Shown: positions 42,466 to 56,300 of the stretch, one piece after another
Numbering within the stretch: the stretch's first letter is position 1
Layout of the letters: each line of letters begins with the position of its first letter
Position numbers and translations under genes: made by a program
Notes under the pieces: model-generated
Told to the model about the DNA's origin: nothing
Databases searched by the model: none
What the model saw: the letters and a program-made list of their open reading frames with translations, nothing else
From: Cruorifilaria tuberocauda
Taxonomy: Eukaryota; Nematoda; Chromadorea; Rhabditida; Onchocercidae
DNA length: 64,000 nt
Assembly: GCA_013365365.1 (NCBI GenBank)
Contig: JABVXU010000088.1
Span: forward strand, 101,510-165,509
Direction: 5' to 3'

Positions 42466-42749
42466 TAATAATAAATCAATTCCAATATTTCTGAGTACTA
42501 AAACTTATAGAAATTGGATGAAACTTGAATTTAAACAATATTTTGATGAGAAAAAGTAGCTGCGATATATTCTGCCAAGAATTACTATTAAAAGGTTGGA
42601 GACGAGCTATCTTCATCACTTACAGTTTTAAGAGATAAATTGATCAATTGAAATTTGCAGTAAGTTAAATAAAAAGATTACTGTCGATATCCCAAGAAAT
42701 GATATAATTGAATTGTTCTACATTCTACGAAAATTTAGTCTGATTGAAG

Positions 42750-45242
42750 ATGTGGCTGTACAGTGCTACCGTATTCACTGTCTTTGCTTATTTGGCATGT
42801 GCCAGTAATCTGCTAAGTCTGAAAAAGAGACTAAAACAAGCATCATAAGTTTTATTTTTATATTTTTCATATTTCCGTAAGATTCAATAAACTTAACTTT
42901 CACACTGAATTTATGGGAGTACTATTGTTACGTGAAACCTAAATTGATAAAAGATCATATTTGAATGTTATTTTTCATGAGTTATTTTTAATACTTAATT
43001 TTAGTCTTATCAAAACAAATGAAATTCATTTTCATGTCGAGTAACTAAAATACAAAATGCATATAATAGGTTACAAATTCTTAGGGAAAGTAAAAGAGAT
43101 ACTCATTCAATAAAATTTCTAAATACTTTAAATTTCAAAATTTTACTCATATTTCACTTTTTCCAATATTTCAAGGATGAAAATCAAATACCTACGACAA
43201 GTCATCGTCGCCGTTATCGCTTATTAACAGATGATAACGAGGAGGTGCAAATTCCCATGAAAATACCTAAATTATCAAGGGCGCAAAAAATAGCGCTAAT
43301 TATTGAATCAGGACAGAATCCGTTCGAAAAAAAGCGAAAACGAAAAGAGAAAGGTATTTCTCGAAAACTTTGTTTCACAAAAAAGCTTTTGAAAAGAGTA
43401 ATAAAATTATCTGCTGAAATTTTTCTATGAATGTAAACATTTGCTTTAGTTTGAACTAATTTTCAGGAAGGAGACGTTCAAGGAAGCTACGACACGTGAA
43501 GCAACAATATCCGAGTAATGCATATTTGTTGTTGGATAGTAATGGAGAAGAATTGCGCTGGAATACGCATGAACGTGATGAAGCGCAACAGCAAGAACAG
43601 AAACAACGACAAGAATCAAACGCATTTCAGAATCCTAACTGGAAAAGAGACGTGGAAACGACAACGTCACTGATCGAAACTGAATGGGAACCTGTGAAGG
43701 AACCGTATGATAATGCTAATCATTGGGGAACTTCAACACCATGGTACTGGGATACAACAACAAATTCGTACTGGGAAAAAACCAAAGAAACATACTGGGA
43801 TGTGTCCATGTCAACTTATTGGCAAACAACTTCCGATTATCCATTTTGGCAACAAAATTTGGGAACAGTAACCGCAGCTACTACCACTTCACCGACCAAT
43901 CATATTCATACTACTGATCTTACTACTACCACTACACCATCGGTTCATGCGGTACCAGATGTTACCGAAGATCTTATTTGGGGACGATTATTCGTTGTGA
44001 CGCCAGCTCCATCTTCAAAGTTGCATCAACCGCTTGCACTACCTATGAAAACTTGTCCGCATCGTTTTGACGCCGTTACACGTGGTAAACTGTGATTTTA
44101 AAAATTTGTTAAATTGATACTTTACGAAAAACTGTAATTCAGAAACTCAAAAATCCCAGCCATCAAAACTTAAAACTGAAACAATTTAGACCTAAAAAAT
44201 TTAATTTTTTAGTCAAATATTCGTTTTAATTTCAATTTGAAATTTCATATTTCAAAAGAAATTTTGCAGCATTTAATGGTCGAACTTATGTATTCGCTCG
44301 TGATCGTGTTTATCAACTTTGGAGGCATGATAACTTACATCAGAAGGCATCATTTCTCGTCAATGAAATGTTTCCAGATGGCCCACGTACGGTCACGGTC
44401 GCATATACCAATATTAGAAGTGGCGTTACCGTACTGATCGAACATTACACTGTCTATCGATACCGATGGAATCGAAAGAACAAAGTTTTCTACGTCAGTC
44501 TTCACATTGATTACGTCAAATTAATTTTTTGCATGTTTCAATTTATCTTCACTTCAAAATTGAAAATTGCAATTTGTGAATGCATTTTGCAGCTTGCACG
44601 AAAGAGTCCTCAGCGATTAACGAAAAAAATGCCAGTATATCCCCGTGCAGGATTTCAGTGGATCGACGGTAATCAAGTGCTGCTTGAAGTAAGCCTGCCA
44701 CTTCCTCTTCAACATTTTTCGGATCTTCTTCTCTTCCATATTTTTGTTCAAAGACTTTCGGGTTTTCCGAGAAATTTCAGGGAGAAAACTTTGCAACATA
44801 TGATGCATACTGGAATGTAGCAACATTTACCGGTTTGACAATAAATTATTTTCCGCAATTTCCACGCGATTTAATTGGATCAACTTATCAGAATGATACG
44901 CTATTTATTCTATACACGGCTTCTAATAAAATTCAGGTGAAGATAAAGGCTGATTGTAAAGTTATTTCCATTATCAAATCTTCTGATAATAATTCATCAG
45001 TTGATAAGAAGCGATAGAGATTTATCATACTGATTTACATCAGTATAAGTTTTCAGTATAAGTTGATAAACTTCGAGTACAATTAAAATTATCAACTGTG
45101 GAGTTAGCAGAATAAGTACCTGACTGATATATGCGAATTAAACAGCGAAATCTTTCAGATCTATGATACGAGAAAATACCGGGTGATACAGGAATATCCC
45201 ATTCAGATTAATGAATTTATTGGTTGTTTCAATGGTCGCTAA
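42750..45242 (+). CDS. Secreted hemopexin-like domain protein with Tyr-Trp octapeptide repeats
   Basis: Exons 43176-43353, 43467-44084, 44270-44493, 44593-44688, 44781-44936 and 45159-45242 join in phase and give 451 aa. A leader exon is proposed at 42750 (MWLYSATVFTVFAYLACAS, a clear signal peptide), but no donor there matches the phase of the 43176 exon, so the 5' end is unresolved. The protein starts basic (HRRRYRL, KKRKRKEK). It then has a Tyr-Trp repeat at 43721-43840 and a Thr-rich linker. A C-terminal hemopexin-like fold follows: CPHRFDAVTRAFNGRTYVFA, VYQLWRH, YRYRWN, GFQWIDGNQ, DAYWNVATF and a closing FIGCFNGR. The first and last Cys are placed like the disulfide that closes hemopexin propellers. 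No protease domain is attached, unlike matrix metalloproteases. The role is unknown; extracellular binding is inferred. Confidence 0.8.
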
Positions 45243-47833
45243 AATGGAAACCTTCTCAGAAGACATTGCGAATTTCTAAATAAGAAATTCCCTGCCCTTT
45301 CATTACATTCCCTTTAATTTTTCCTATTGGGAGGATGCAGTTTGTTTTAAATATTTGTTATTATTTATGCGTTTCTATATTTTATTAATGCTAACTTCAA
45401 ATTTCTCTCAAATTCAATTTGAAGATATCTTTTCCATTCAGTGAAATTAATTAATTAATTAATGATTTGCTTGTAATCGCATTGAATATTTGCATGGAAT
45501 TTGAGAGAAAGATTATATTTCCTGGTCTGAAGAGTTCGAAATCTCAGTTCCGTCAGATTATCAATTGAGTAAGCTTACTTTTCTATTTAAGTGAGACTTG
45601 CAGTTCCAGCTAATAAACAGGCCATCGAACAATTCGCTACTTCTAATTTATTGATATGTTTCACATGCATCTAAGCCACAGTTCCGAAAAATCCTACCTC
45701 CCTTTTCCGGTTCCATTTAATTTATTTGTGGATGGTATCTTGAGGGAATAGAACGTTTGGATAAAAATGTGATGAGAGATACGAAGGCATGAAATAACAA
45801 CCTTTTTTTGAATTATTCGCTCATTTTTCAGGAAAATATTGACTATACCAACCGTCTAAATTATATCGAATAGCGTGATAGACAGTGTTAGAATTACTCG
45901 TAAAAACTCTTACATATTTAAATTTCGTTAGTATCTAAAGTGGCGGACAATTGGCGCTGCAATAAAGTTTTAGTTAAGATTTACGATAGAACTTGAATAC
46001 AGATAAAATTAATTAATACTTAAAATGCTACTTATTCATCAAAAATTATTCGCGTTATTTTATGCTGTTTACATGCATTCATTCATGAAATACTTTTTTT
46101 CTTGTCTTTCGATAATTTGAATATTTCAGATTCATTCTTTCCAGTTCGATATCACTTTATTTACATGTCTAATTCACTTTTATTATTGTTGCAATTTATC
46201 TGTTCACAATCACTGCCACTTTTATTTACTCAATTCTTAAATGACAAACAATTTTGTTATTTCTGCGACATTATTCTATCACTATGAATTTTTATTTGAG
46301 CATTTTAATTTGATTACTTTATTCCATCTGTGCAAGTTAAGCAATATTTCCTTTTGTAGTAAAGTAGAATGTGCTGATTTAATTAATTATTAGTTTTCTC
46401 TTTTCAATCATTTGTCGTCAAATGAACTCTGATGAGTTTTTGTTCAATTTTTCCTGCTCATTTGTAAGTTGCTTCAGTCACGCAAATGTTATTCATCTAA
46501 AAAGTTACACTCATCTTTTAAACTTGTGTAATATCAGTGAGGGAAGTATATTTTCTGCCCTGTCCAGATATTCTCCGTTTGAACAGAACCAAATTTCAAG
46601 CTAAGCTTCAAGCTCGAGGCGAACGCTTATGGAATGATCGCTCCTGCCACTCTCACTCAAATCACTAAAATCTTAATTTCTTCCAAATTATTGTATCCCA
46701 AATAAGTCAACTTTCATTTATCGTTCAAATTTATATTTGAAATAAAAAATTCCTAATTTCGTTGGTAATCTTTTTTTATAAATGAAAGATAAAACATGCG
46801 CTGGCACAATCTAAAATCCCATGATTTTTTTTCCAAACGTATATTTACACGTGCTTATCAACATTATCACGCAAGCATTGAGTTTATTTTGCATGGCTTT
46901 ATATATAAAGTTGAAATTATATCACAGAATTTTTTATTATTTGACTTCAGCAAAAGTATCTTCAATCTTCTGTTCTTCATCTGACAAAAATATTTGACTC
47001 AACGGCTTAACAATTTGAAATATTATAATCCTCTAAAGCTAAGAATTTCAAAATTGATATGATCAGATGTTAAAGTAACCAGTCATGATAATCCTAATTA
47101 ATTAGAGTCAACTAATATAGTGCTACTGGATCATTACATAAAGCGCTAGCATAGTTTTCAAGAAGCACAAGAACAAATAAATTATCTGATTCCTGAAATT
47201 AAAACTCATCGATAAAAAATTTTGATTATCAACAAAATGAAATTAAATGCATAAAAGCTAAAAGTGAAGTTAATAATCAATTGACTAAAGCAGAAATTAA
47301 TGATCAATTGATTAAATTTAATAATAAACAATTAGTAGCAGGAAGAAGTACAAAAGAGAATGCTAGAAATGAATTTGATAAAACAAAGCTATCAGATCGA
47401 TTTGGCCTGAAATGCTTGAAAGCTTTAAATAGGAATGATATCAAAGAATCAACAAGAGAAACATGCAAGAATGGATGATTAACAACGCAATTAATTGTGA
47501 ATTCTTGATGCTTAGATTTCTTGGATCACTTGAAGAAACAGTATACAGGAGATGGAGGAAACCCTCTAAAGAGAAAAAGTCAAGAACATTAGCTTACAGT
47601 GCATGCATGTCATTCATGACTTCATCTAAGCATGATTTCAGAAATAAAATGCAACCTGAAAAGAAATTCAAATTTTTCTCCAAGAGCGAGAACTGCTTAA
47701 TTTGATAAAAAAATTATGCTCTTAACAATTCCAACTTACTATTCATTGTATCGCACTGATAATCCTTATCACTTGTCTTTCAGTAACCACCATCCATGAG
47801 GGATTTCAATTAAAACGTTACAACAAACAATGG
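45243..47833. other. Intergenic region between hemopexin-like and beta-galactosidase genes (convergent)
   Basis: The two genes converge here. A hydrophilic plus-strand open frame at about 47212-47478 (for example KLSDRFGLKCLKALN) lacks an ATG, a clear acceptor and any family resemblance. I do not annotate it. Confidence 0.5.
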
Positions 47834-50800
47834 TTATGCATGATTAATTTCATTCCCGGTAAAATTGAATATTGGATGATCGATAAAACTGATAGTACAG
47901 AACTCCCTGTGACAGTTTCCGGATTGCTCCAATTCCAACATAATAATCGTATTGAGATGGTTCAAATACGGTTTTGGCACATAAAGGGTTATCTGAATTT
48001 AAAGAACGATAATATTATTTATAATAGAAATAAAACTTAAATTGTTCACTATTCGATTTTTCCAGGAAAGATATAATGAAACAGTCCTATGAATGAATCG
48101 ATTCAGGATTTAGCTCATATTCAAAAAATGGACAAAGTTTTTTGATCAATGAATATCATATGAATTAATTAATTATTACCTGAGGTCCGACACTTGGCCA
48201 ATATCGACCAACATTATATCCATTAATGAATATTTGTCCTTTTCCCCAATTACTTGGGTTTAAAAAAGTGTCGGCAAGCCGACTTGCATAAAAATGACCC
48301 ATGTACAAACCTGTTCCACTTACATCTACCTGAAATTACTCTCTCAACCAATTGCATAAGATAATTTAATGAATAAGCATAAAGCTTATTCATTAGTGTT
48401 GAAAGAGAATTAGCATACAAGATGCATGTGAAGTAATTAAGCTTAATGATCAAATTATTTTAATTTATTGAAATGAATTGAAAGTTTTGAAAAATTACAA
48501 AGTATGAAGAATAAAATATATGAAATTAGACATACATTAAGATGACTCGATTTTCGAACTCTTTGAGTTATTGAAGTAAGTAATTTGTAATGTAACCCGC
48601 ACTGTATCCAATCATCAATTACTTGCCCATCGAGAGTTACATTTGTTAATATACCCTGAAAATCATCATGACGTCATTTTTATTGTAATTAGCAATGCAA
48701 AGATGAAATTTCATATTATTTGTGATGATAAAACTTTTCAGTTTCTCATTGTAATATTTATTTGGAGTAAAATTTGATAATCTCTGTTAAAGTGATAACT
48801 AATCAATATTAATTAATGTTAATTAAATCCATTTGGGAGAAATGAAATACTTTGAAATCATTGATTGTCGGAATTGTTTGACGGCCTTGGTTCTCCACCA
48901 GAATTCCAAGTCTTTTACCTTTCTTTGCATTTCTTAAATCTATCCAATGCTTCCAATAGTTCCCAAATTTATGCACCAATACTCCCTAAATATCACACAA
49001 ATTCCTTTCACTTTCTTGGATGACAAATCCCGAGATCAACAAACTTTTGTTTTATTTTAAGAAAACACTGAAATTTCCAGTCTGAGTTAGTTTGTCCCTA
49101 ATAATTAATTAATTAGGTAGTATTTAGATAGTAAAATGATAAAATAAGATTTTAAATTCAATCTCGACTAAAATTTCATGTGAAATGAACCTGGAATTCA
49201 TTATCAATTGACACATAGCCACGATCTTTCATCAGCGGTACTGTAAGATTTGTTCCGCCAAACTTTAATGTTGTATAGTACATCACATAGCCTGTTTAAA
49301 TAATTGCAAAGTCAAGTTTTGATGTTGCAATAACTCATTTGCAACAAAAAAAGCAATCGACAAATTTACAGATACCATAGTTACTTGCATACATAATAAC
49401 CAGTATGGGATATTTCACTTGGTACCTTGGTACCTTTGCTATCAAAAAAGTGATCAAATTAATCTGAGGATTTGAAAAAGACAAAATAATGATGAAAGAT
49501 ATACCAAATGGATGTTTAAGTTGTTCAAATGAAAGTGGATATTGTGTTGCTCGACATTCTCGACTAATTTCTCCCACTAATTCCCAAAAGTATTTCCCTA
49601 ACGGTAAAATTTTTCTCATCCTCACACTACCATAACCAATTTTCCTGTGAAATGATTAAACAGTTTAAACAAGTTTTATCGACTGTTTTCTTAATAAAAT
49701 GTAATAGAATTATAAAATAAGCATATGTTGAACCATCTCTAAGTTACTTACAAATTATCTCGCGGTACATCGCCCGGTTTATATGGCCAATCCGGTTTAC
49801 TAGCTAACCAATTCCGTATCGCCATATATTTTGGTGTTAAATCACCTGCCTCAGTTAGTGGAGCATCGTAATCATATGATGTTATCACCTATGTATATAA
49901 TTATTGTCATTTGAAGAAATTTGAAATCAAAATTAAAAACTTCCACAACTTCTCGATTACTTGAAAAATGATTCCGGAATTAGTCGATTTAGGTCAAGTA
50001 GAATTATATTTCAAAAATTAATCACAACTAATTTGACAAACTGAGCTAATTTTAGATAATGAATATAAATCTATGCGAAAATTTACTGTGATTCACAAAT
50101 TATCCTAAATAATACAGCAAGAGGACAAATTAGCAAAATTTATTGGTCTGTTTATTAACAGCAATCTTGATTACTTTCTCATAATTTACTTTAGAATCAC
50201 TAGTACAGGTTTCTTCTTTTCTAATTCCGATTATATGTATCATTTAAAAGCTCCAATAAAAGCTTAACATTCAATTTTGGTCTTCGAATTCTTCTAAAAT
50301 GAGATTTTGCCTAAAATTTCAAACCTTACCGGTGCCAAGGTTTCAGCACCATTCCAATAACCAAAATTGGTACCGCCATGGAAGACGTAAAAATTAATGT
50401 TTGCACCAAGATGATACATGTAATCGGCCGTATCAATGATTTCTGGTATTGACGGTAACTTTTGGTCCTTTTGACCCCAAAGAACAAGCCAGCCAGGATA
50501 AAATTCCGAGTTCACCAATGGTCCTATTCATTGATTTAAATCATTGTTTAATAAAGACATAAAAGGATTTTAATCGAATTTTACAATAATTCTTGGAGAA
50601 ATGCTTAAGCAAAATAAAGTTTTAAATTACAAAAACTTTATCTAGTACATCTAGCAGTTGCATCTCTGATTCTTTGCAAAATTATCAACCGTAATTCTAT
50701 TTAAAGATGTAGGAGAAGGTAATATCATTTGAAGATAAGTAATTATTTTATTCATAATTTACACTTCAAGATGGAGAAGTATTTGAGCAATTTACGTGGG

Positions 50801-53060
50801 ATAATAACAAAAGTATTCTGATATGGAAAAAATACTGTAAGTTAAGTAAACTTAAGGATTTCTGATCGAACAATGATCCGATCTCAATTACTGTAATCTA
50901 TAACAATAAAAAACAAAACCATGTGGTGCATAACGTCGTTGTATCGCAAAATTTGCATAAACATTTTGACGGCTTGTTGGACCGAAATCAATCGTCGGAT
51001 AAGCACCGGATGTTGTGCCACATTTCAGGTATGCATCGCTTGATCCATCAGCTATGAAATTAATTCCTAGATTTACTCAAGAAATCTCAATAGCTATCAC
51101 CGGAATTATCTTCCGGATCCTTCGCAGAATAGAGAAATATAAAATTTGCATGAGTGACAGTTTAAGAGTGCCACATTCCGTGTTATAATTTTAAGTTTAT
51201 CCAAATTATCCGTAATTTACAAAATTCTACTTACTGCAACTGATCAGCAACAAATGGAAGGATTTCAAGAGAGGAGTTTAATTCTCGACTAATAAGACTT
51301 ATTTGCTCCAGTTATAATTTAAACTTTTAATATTTGATTATGCAAATCTTCGATTCACTCTAAGTAATGAAAATATTTGGCCTTTCGTTGTTAGATTCTT
51401 GAAGTATTGTCAAATTAGACAACTTTAAAAATTTCAAATCAGAGAGAAAATAGAGAAAAAGCGATTACTCAGTATGAAAGAGTTCTAATTAAGACTTAAC
51501 TCACTAGTATATTGAAGAACATCTGATCCAAGATGATATCGAACCATATCACTTAGCCGTTTCATATACACATTATCGCATGCTTGATGACTGCCATATT
51601 CGTTTTCCACCTGTACCATCAGTATTGGACCACCATTTTTAAACAGGTAATTACTGAGCATGGGTAAGAGAACATTGAACCAAAGTTCCACTTCTTTTAG
51701 AAATCTAAATTTAATTTATTTTGGTAAAACTGGATAAAAAGAAGAAAGAATCCTATTTTCATCTCAACAAGTGAATCCTAACTGGTTAAATTTTTATTTA
51801 ATAAATCCAACTTGCTGGACTTTTATTTACCATTCAATACAAAAAGACCCATTCATCCGTTGGCTCAAAAAAAGAAATCTATTAATTAAGTTATCTCCCA
51901 GTGATCAAACTAAATTTCGTAAGATTTTATTTTTGCACCGTTTATCAGAGGTTCTTTGACCAATATCTCGGTATTTATCAGCAAGCCACCAAGGTAATCC
52001 ACCATTTTCCCATTCAGCACAAATATATGGACCAATCCTGAAAGTAGTCCGAACATTCTTGTACAGTGCTAGACCTGTAATGGTAAGTTGTGTGTGTACA
52101 TAAAGGTAAATTTACCTTGCAAGGACGAATAGTTCATTAGACGCAGCAAGTTCAATGAAACGTGTTATATTGCGTTGTCCGTTGAAAAGATATCTGTATC
52201 AGTTAGTATTTAAATTTCTTTGAAAATGAATGAAATGCCTAAAAGATTCACATTCTTTTTCTTCATTTCAAATTGAAAATTTTACAAAGAAATTACTGTT
52301 TTTAAATTATTTTCTATCGAAAATTTTTTGTTTACCAAAATTGAAAGCGGAAATGTCATCATCTCCTTGTTTGCCATATAATTTTTCGTCAAGCAACAAA
52401 CCTTCCATTGTAAATTTCATGAAAATTCCACGGAATGTACAATTGTATAGCATTCAAGCCAGCGGCTCTTATTCGGCGCAAACGGTCAGCCCAGTAGTAA
52501 GGATGTATTCGGAAATAATGAATGCTACCCGAGATATACCTAATGAAATTTGACTATAGAAAAGCAATTAAATGAAATGTTTTAAAGTTTAGCAATGATA
52601 GAAATTTACTGGGCCAATTAACTTTGGCTTAGATATATTCATTCAATACTCAATTTCAATTTATATTACTGTATAGCGATGATAAAAAGAATATTTAGTG
52701 ACACATAGGACAGTTTTTATCACTGTTCCTTTACAGTAATATAAATTAACAGAGAAAAATAATGGACACATGGAAGATGATATCGATTTCTTACTTGCAG
52801 GCTTCCAGGTTTTTATGAAAGTGATAAAAAACTTTGTAAATTCAATGAATTCTTTTCATTAATGACTTGCAGCTATCAAATTAATTAAAAAAGAAATTGT
52901 AAATTAAATGGAATTTTTACCTAAAAGGTTTACCATCGAGGAGAAATACATCATTTTGATAATCAATAGAAAATGATGGATGTGAAGAATTTACTAAATG
53001 TAAAAACTTTTGATATGTCAAAAAGCACACCGAAATTGCAACAAACCATAATCGTTTCAT
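47834..53060 (-). CDS. bgal-1: Beta-galactosidase, glycoside hydrolase family 35
   Basis: Acid beta-galactosidase (GLB1 family), expected in lysosomes or secreted, removing terminal beta-galactose. Fourteen exons join in phase: 53060-52921, 52539-52402, 52193-52116, 52037-51939, 51704-51505, 51051-50920, 50523-50330, 49888-49752, 49644-49505, 49291-49191, 48985-48851, 48655-48536, 48329-48180, 47992-47834. They encode 640 aa. A signal peptide starts [13 protein letters not shown]. Family motifs are [55 protein letters not shown] (acid/base Glu), [11 protein letters not shown] (nucleophile Glu), [45 protein letters not shown] and [10 protein letters not shown]. Both catalytic Glu residues are present and length is near the family norm. 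A CAG at 53082-53080 suggests trans-splicing just before the ATG. The plus-strand frame over the last exon is a shadow. Confidence 0.96.
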
Positions 53061-53258
53061 GATATATCTGCTTGCTAATCTGAAATTCACAAATTTCAAA
53101 TATAAATTTATTAACTTCGATTCGATTCGAACTTAACAGAGAGCTTACAAATTGCAGTAGTTGCGGGTGTTAGCATAAGTGACACAGAACGAACAGTAAA
53201 GCTACAAGCAGATAAGTTGTAAAGTTCCACGAATGAAACCACTGGCCCTCTCCGTCAC

Positions 53259-53363
53259 TCATGACGTACCGCTCCTACGGTTAGTGCGAATCTTACCGTT
53301 GATGACAGTCACCCTTCTGCACTTCTTCTTGGCAAACCTGTTCTCGCATCCCGCAGAATTTTC
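53259..53363 (-). CDS. Possible terminal exon of a small basic cysteine-containing protein
   Basis: After an acceptor-like ATATAG, the minus strand reads 34 residues and a stop: ENSAGCENRF, then AKKKCRRVTVINGKIRTNRR, then SGTS. The patch is much less AT-rich than its surroundings, and the reading is rich in Lys/Arg with two Cys, unlike random AT-rich translations. The stop lies about 180 bases before the presumed beta-galactosidase trans-splice site, a spacing compatible with an operon. No upstream exon was found. The plus strand is also open here (53233-53421), so the strand is not certain. I do not recognise the protein. Confidence 0.3.
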   Translation of the reverse strand, partial: ENSAGCENRFAKKKCRRVTVINGKIRTNRRSGTS

Positions 53364-56300
53364 CTATATTTACTGGGAAGATTCTCTTTTCGTTAAAAAT
53401 TTTCCCTTCCTATCATTTTGATTTGAACCAATTTTAATTTGAATGAAATTATCATGATTCACGCATTATGCTTAATTTTGCTTATGAATGTGATAGCAAA
53501 GAAAGATTGCCATTAAACTATATGTTATGATTTGTGCTATTCCATATTTGGAATATTATCTGGAAAGTGAATAACTCTCGATTATCAATGATTTTAATTA
53601 CTGATCATTTTAGCTTCAACTGATGGCAGTGAAAAAAATCACAGCTTTCAAAGAACTTAATTTGCATACAAATACGATAACAACATCGATCCAAATATCT
53701 CTCATCGAGAATTTCATCAGGAAATTTATTAATTTTTGTAATTCAGTGAAAATTGCTCAGATTTCGTTTTTTTCCGCATCCCTATTCTATTTCCTCGATA
53801 AATCATTAATTAATATCATGTTTTCAATTTTAATTTCGGGTAGTTTTGCATGATAATAAAGAGGATGATGGATATTTTCTAATTTCGAAAGTTTTTTCTT
53901 AATCAAATAGATTTTCATATCTTTCTGAATCCGCCCGATAACTATTTCACTACTCTGTGGAATGGATGAGACGAAAGGAAAACGAGAAATATCTTAGAAA
54001 TGCGAGGAAATGATGATTATTTGAAGAGATGAACCGAAAGAACGCCGCAAGTAATATTTACTGCAACAATGAAAATCATAGAAGGAAAAGAAGTGATTTC
54101 AGGTTTAATAACAAAATATGCAAATTTAATTGTGGAAAAATACGCCGCACAAAGTAACGAATAATAAAAGGTTGTAGAAACTAATTAAAAAGAAAAAATT
54201 GTGAATGAATCGATGAATTAAAGAGAAGTGAGCTATTTCATGCTTTTTGCTTCTTCTGTTTTTCTCTTCTTCTGTTTTTCTCTTCGATTGATAGCAGAAG
54301 TATTTTTTAAATTCTAAAGAAACCAACTGGTACTTCCTTCTAATTGCTAACAAAGAATGGCACTATACTGAAAACATTGTGCCAACTAAAAAAAGAAAAT
54401 ATATTTCGATATTCTATTTACTACTGAATCGATGATCGATCGATTTACAAATTAATTAATGAATGTATTTGCCATTGTGAATATAAATTAACGGATAATG
54501 CATGAATGGAAAATAAATTAAGCTGATGATTAAATTAAACTTGCATGAAGAAATTAGCAACTGAAAAGCTAAATTGATTGAAAATTAATAAAGTGAATTT
54601 TGTCATTATTTCAAAAACAGTTTCGAGTTTTCAACTTCATTCTTTGCATTCCAATTTCTTCTTTTCATAAACAACTTGTCAATTTATTATTTTTTATGAT
54701 TTCTGACGAGTAAAACAGTAAATCAAAAATTCGTAATGCGCTAAAATATCATAATCGAAATAAATGGAATATTATAAATCAGATATATTTAGGTATGACT
54801 CGGATACAGTTAGGTTTGACTCTATCAGTATCGATCATTCACAAGTATATATGAGCATAGCGGGAGAACCAATGAATGGATGTCCGAATACTTATCAAAA
54901 CTATTTTCAACTAATCACGAAACCAAATAATTAAACTAGTAAATCTTTTAATTACTAAATTTCTCCACAATGCATTACTGCTATAAATGCAAGGAAGCTT
55001 TATGTTGTATGTAATTTGCATATTCCCATTATAAAGACTCTGTTATAGAATTTGTTCTAAGTTGCTATATAAACCTTTTCATTACAAATTAACCCGCCTA
55101 GAGCAATTTAATTACCGCTCGAGGCTTTGCTAAAGGCTTCTGTGCTTTATTGTTTACGATTGTACAAGAATATTGGGGTATATCTGTTGACCTAAGGTCA
55201 AGATTAACTTTTTTCACGCTATTACTATCAGTTCTGAATAAAACATTTGTTATTAACTTGTCCGATCAGCCATTCGCTCAATTATACTATAATTCAACAA
55301 TTAAAGTCATTAAATTAGACACAATAAGCTTGGAGTTGTTTAAAAATTTCATGCTTAAAGAGTAAACTCTCATGGATCATTTATTTATGAATCAAAGCCC
55401 AAATCCAAACAAAAACGAAGATTAAATTCGGTGATTGAAAAATGCTACTAAATAATTCAATTTGTTCTGTAAGTAAATTTATAGTTTCCATTTTGGGCAA
55501 AAAGTATAACTGTGTTGTAAAATATAAAATTATAAAAGTGAAATAAATAATAAAAATATTTACAAAATGATTTATCAATGGCTTAGTATTTCACTTTTCT
55601 CAGAATTCACTTCGTCGATGCACTGATAAATTACTTTATTTAACGTAATAATTCATCTGCTGAGTGCAAGTATGAACTAATTAGTACTAATTTACTATGT
55701 CTTAGTAGCTTTGCTATGCTTTAGCGGATTTATCACTTAGATCAGTGAATAAGATTTTCAATTTGCAAGCCGAAGTTTGGAAGCTAATAAATAAGCTCAA
55801 TGGTTTCCACTTGGATTTGTTTCAAATTCATTTGATACGAAACAATCGAGAAATCCTTCTTCCGTAAGAATACTTATAATGAGTTATATTGATGACTGAA
55901 GAAATTAGATCTTCCGATTATTCGGCAAAGATGATTTGATTTGGCAATAAAAGTATCATCGACATTTCATTTTTATTTCATACTTGGTTTAAATTCAGTT
56001 TAAAAGCGATAAATGCTTGCTCGATTCTCTCATATTGATGTGCTTTATATGAAAGTAGTCCGTAGTTGAGCGTAAAATGTGATACAAAAACAACGAAAAG
56101 GAAAATTACGAAGGATGAGGAAATCGCAATTCACTTGAGAATTTCAATCATAAGCAAAAAGTGCTTTATACGTAGGACAAACTGAATTAGCATAAAAATC
56201 GAAATCTGAAATCCACAAAGCTTTCTAGACCTAAAAGACGAAAACCGAGGATATATAATTATAACTATGATTATGAATGTAATTAGAGCACAGAAATTTG

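Larger units (their letters stand above)
35120..42749. other. Long intergenic region between receptor and hemopexin-like genes
   Basis: About 7.6 kb with no established gene. It contains a less AT-rich patch open on both strands (36055-36200), an ATG/GAT repeat (39341-39513), a GA tract (40041-40082), two minus-strand exon-like segments (41006-40905 and 40783-40722) and dispersed repeat copy B (42188-42465). An AATAAA near 35412 may serve the receptor gene. Confidence 0.5.

Noticed and set aside
47212..47478. Hydrophilic plus-strand open frame of about 89 codons
   Set aside because: It has no ATG in frame, no clear acceptor and no in-phase neighbour. It is kept only as a note in the intergenic entry.
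47784..48040. Plus-strand open frame (TTIHEGFQLKRYN...) looking like a coding exon after CTTTCAG
   Set aside because: It is antisense to the last GH35 exon (47992-47834). The minus-strand reading matches the conserved GLB1 C-terminus ([30 protein letters not shown]) and continues the beta-galactosidase phase.
49335..49490. Minus-strand open extension following the GH35 exon at 49505
   Set aside because: It reads through the GTATAT donor into intron. The next true exon (49291-49191, [12 protein letters not shown]) restores the family alignment in phase.
52345..52400. Minus-strand continuation after FHEIYNGR of beta-galactosidase ([19 protein letters not shown])
   Set aside because: It is in a shifted frame and inside an intron. 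Splicing from 52402 to 52193 gives [15 protein letters not shown], which matches the family.
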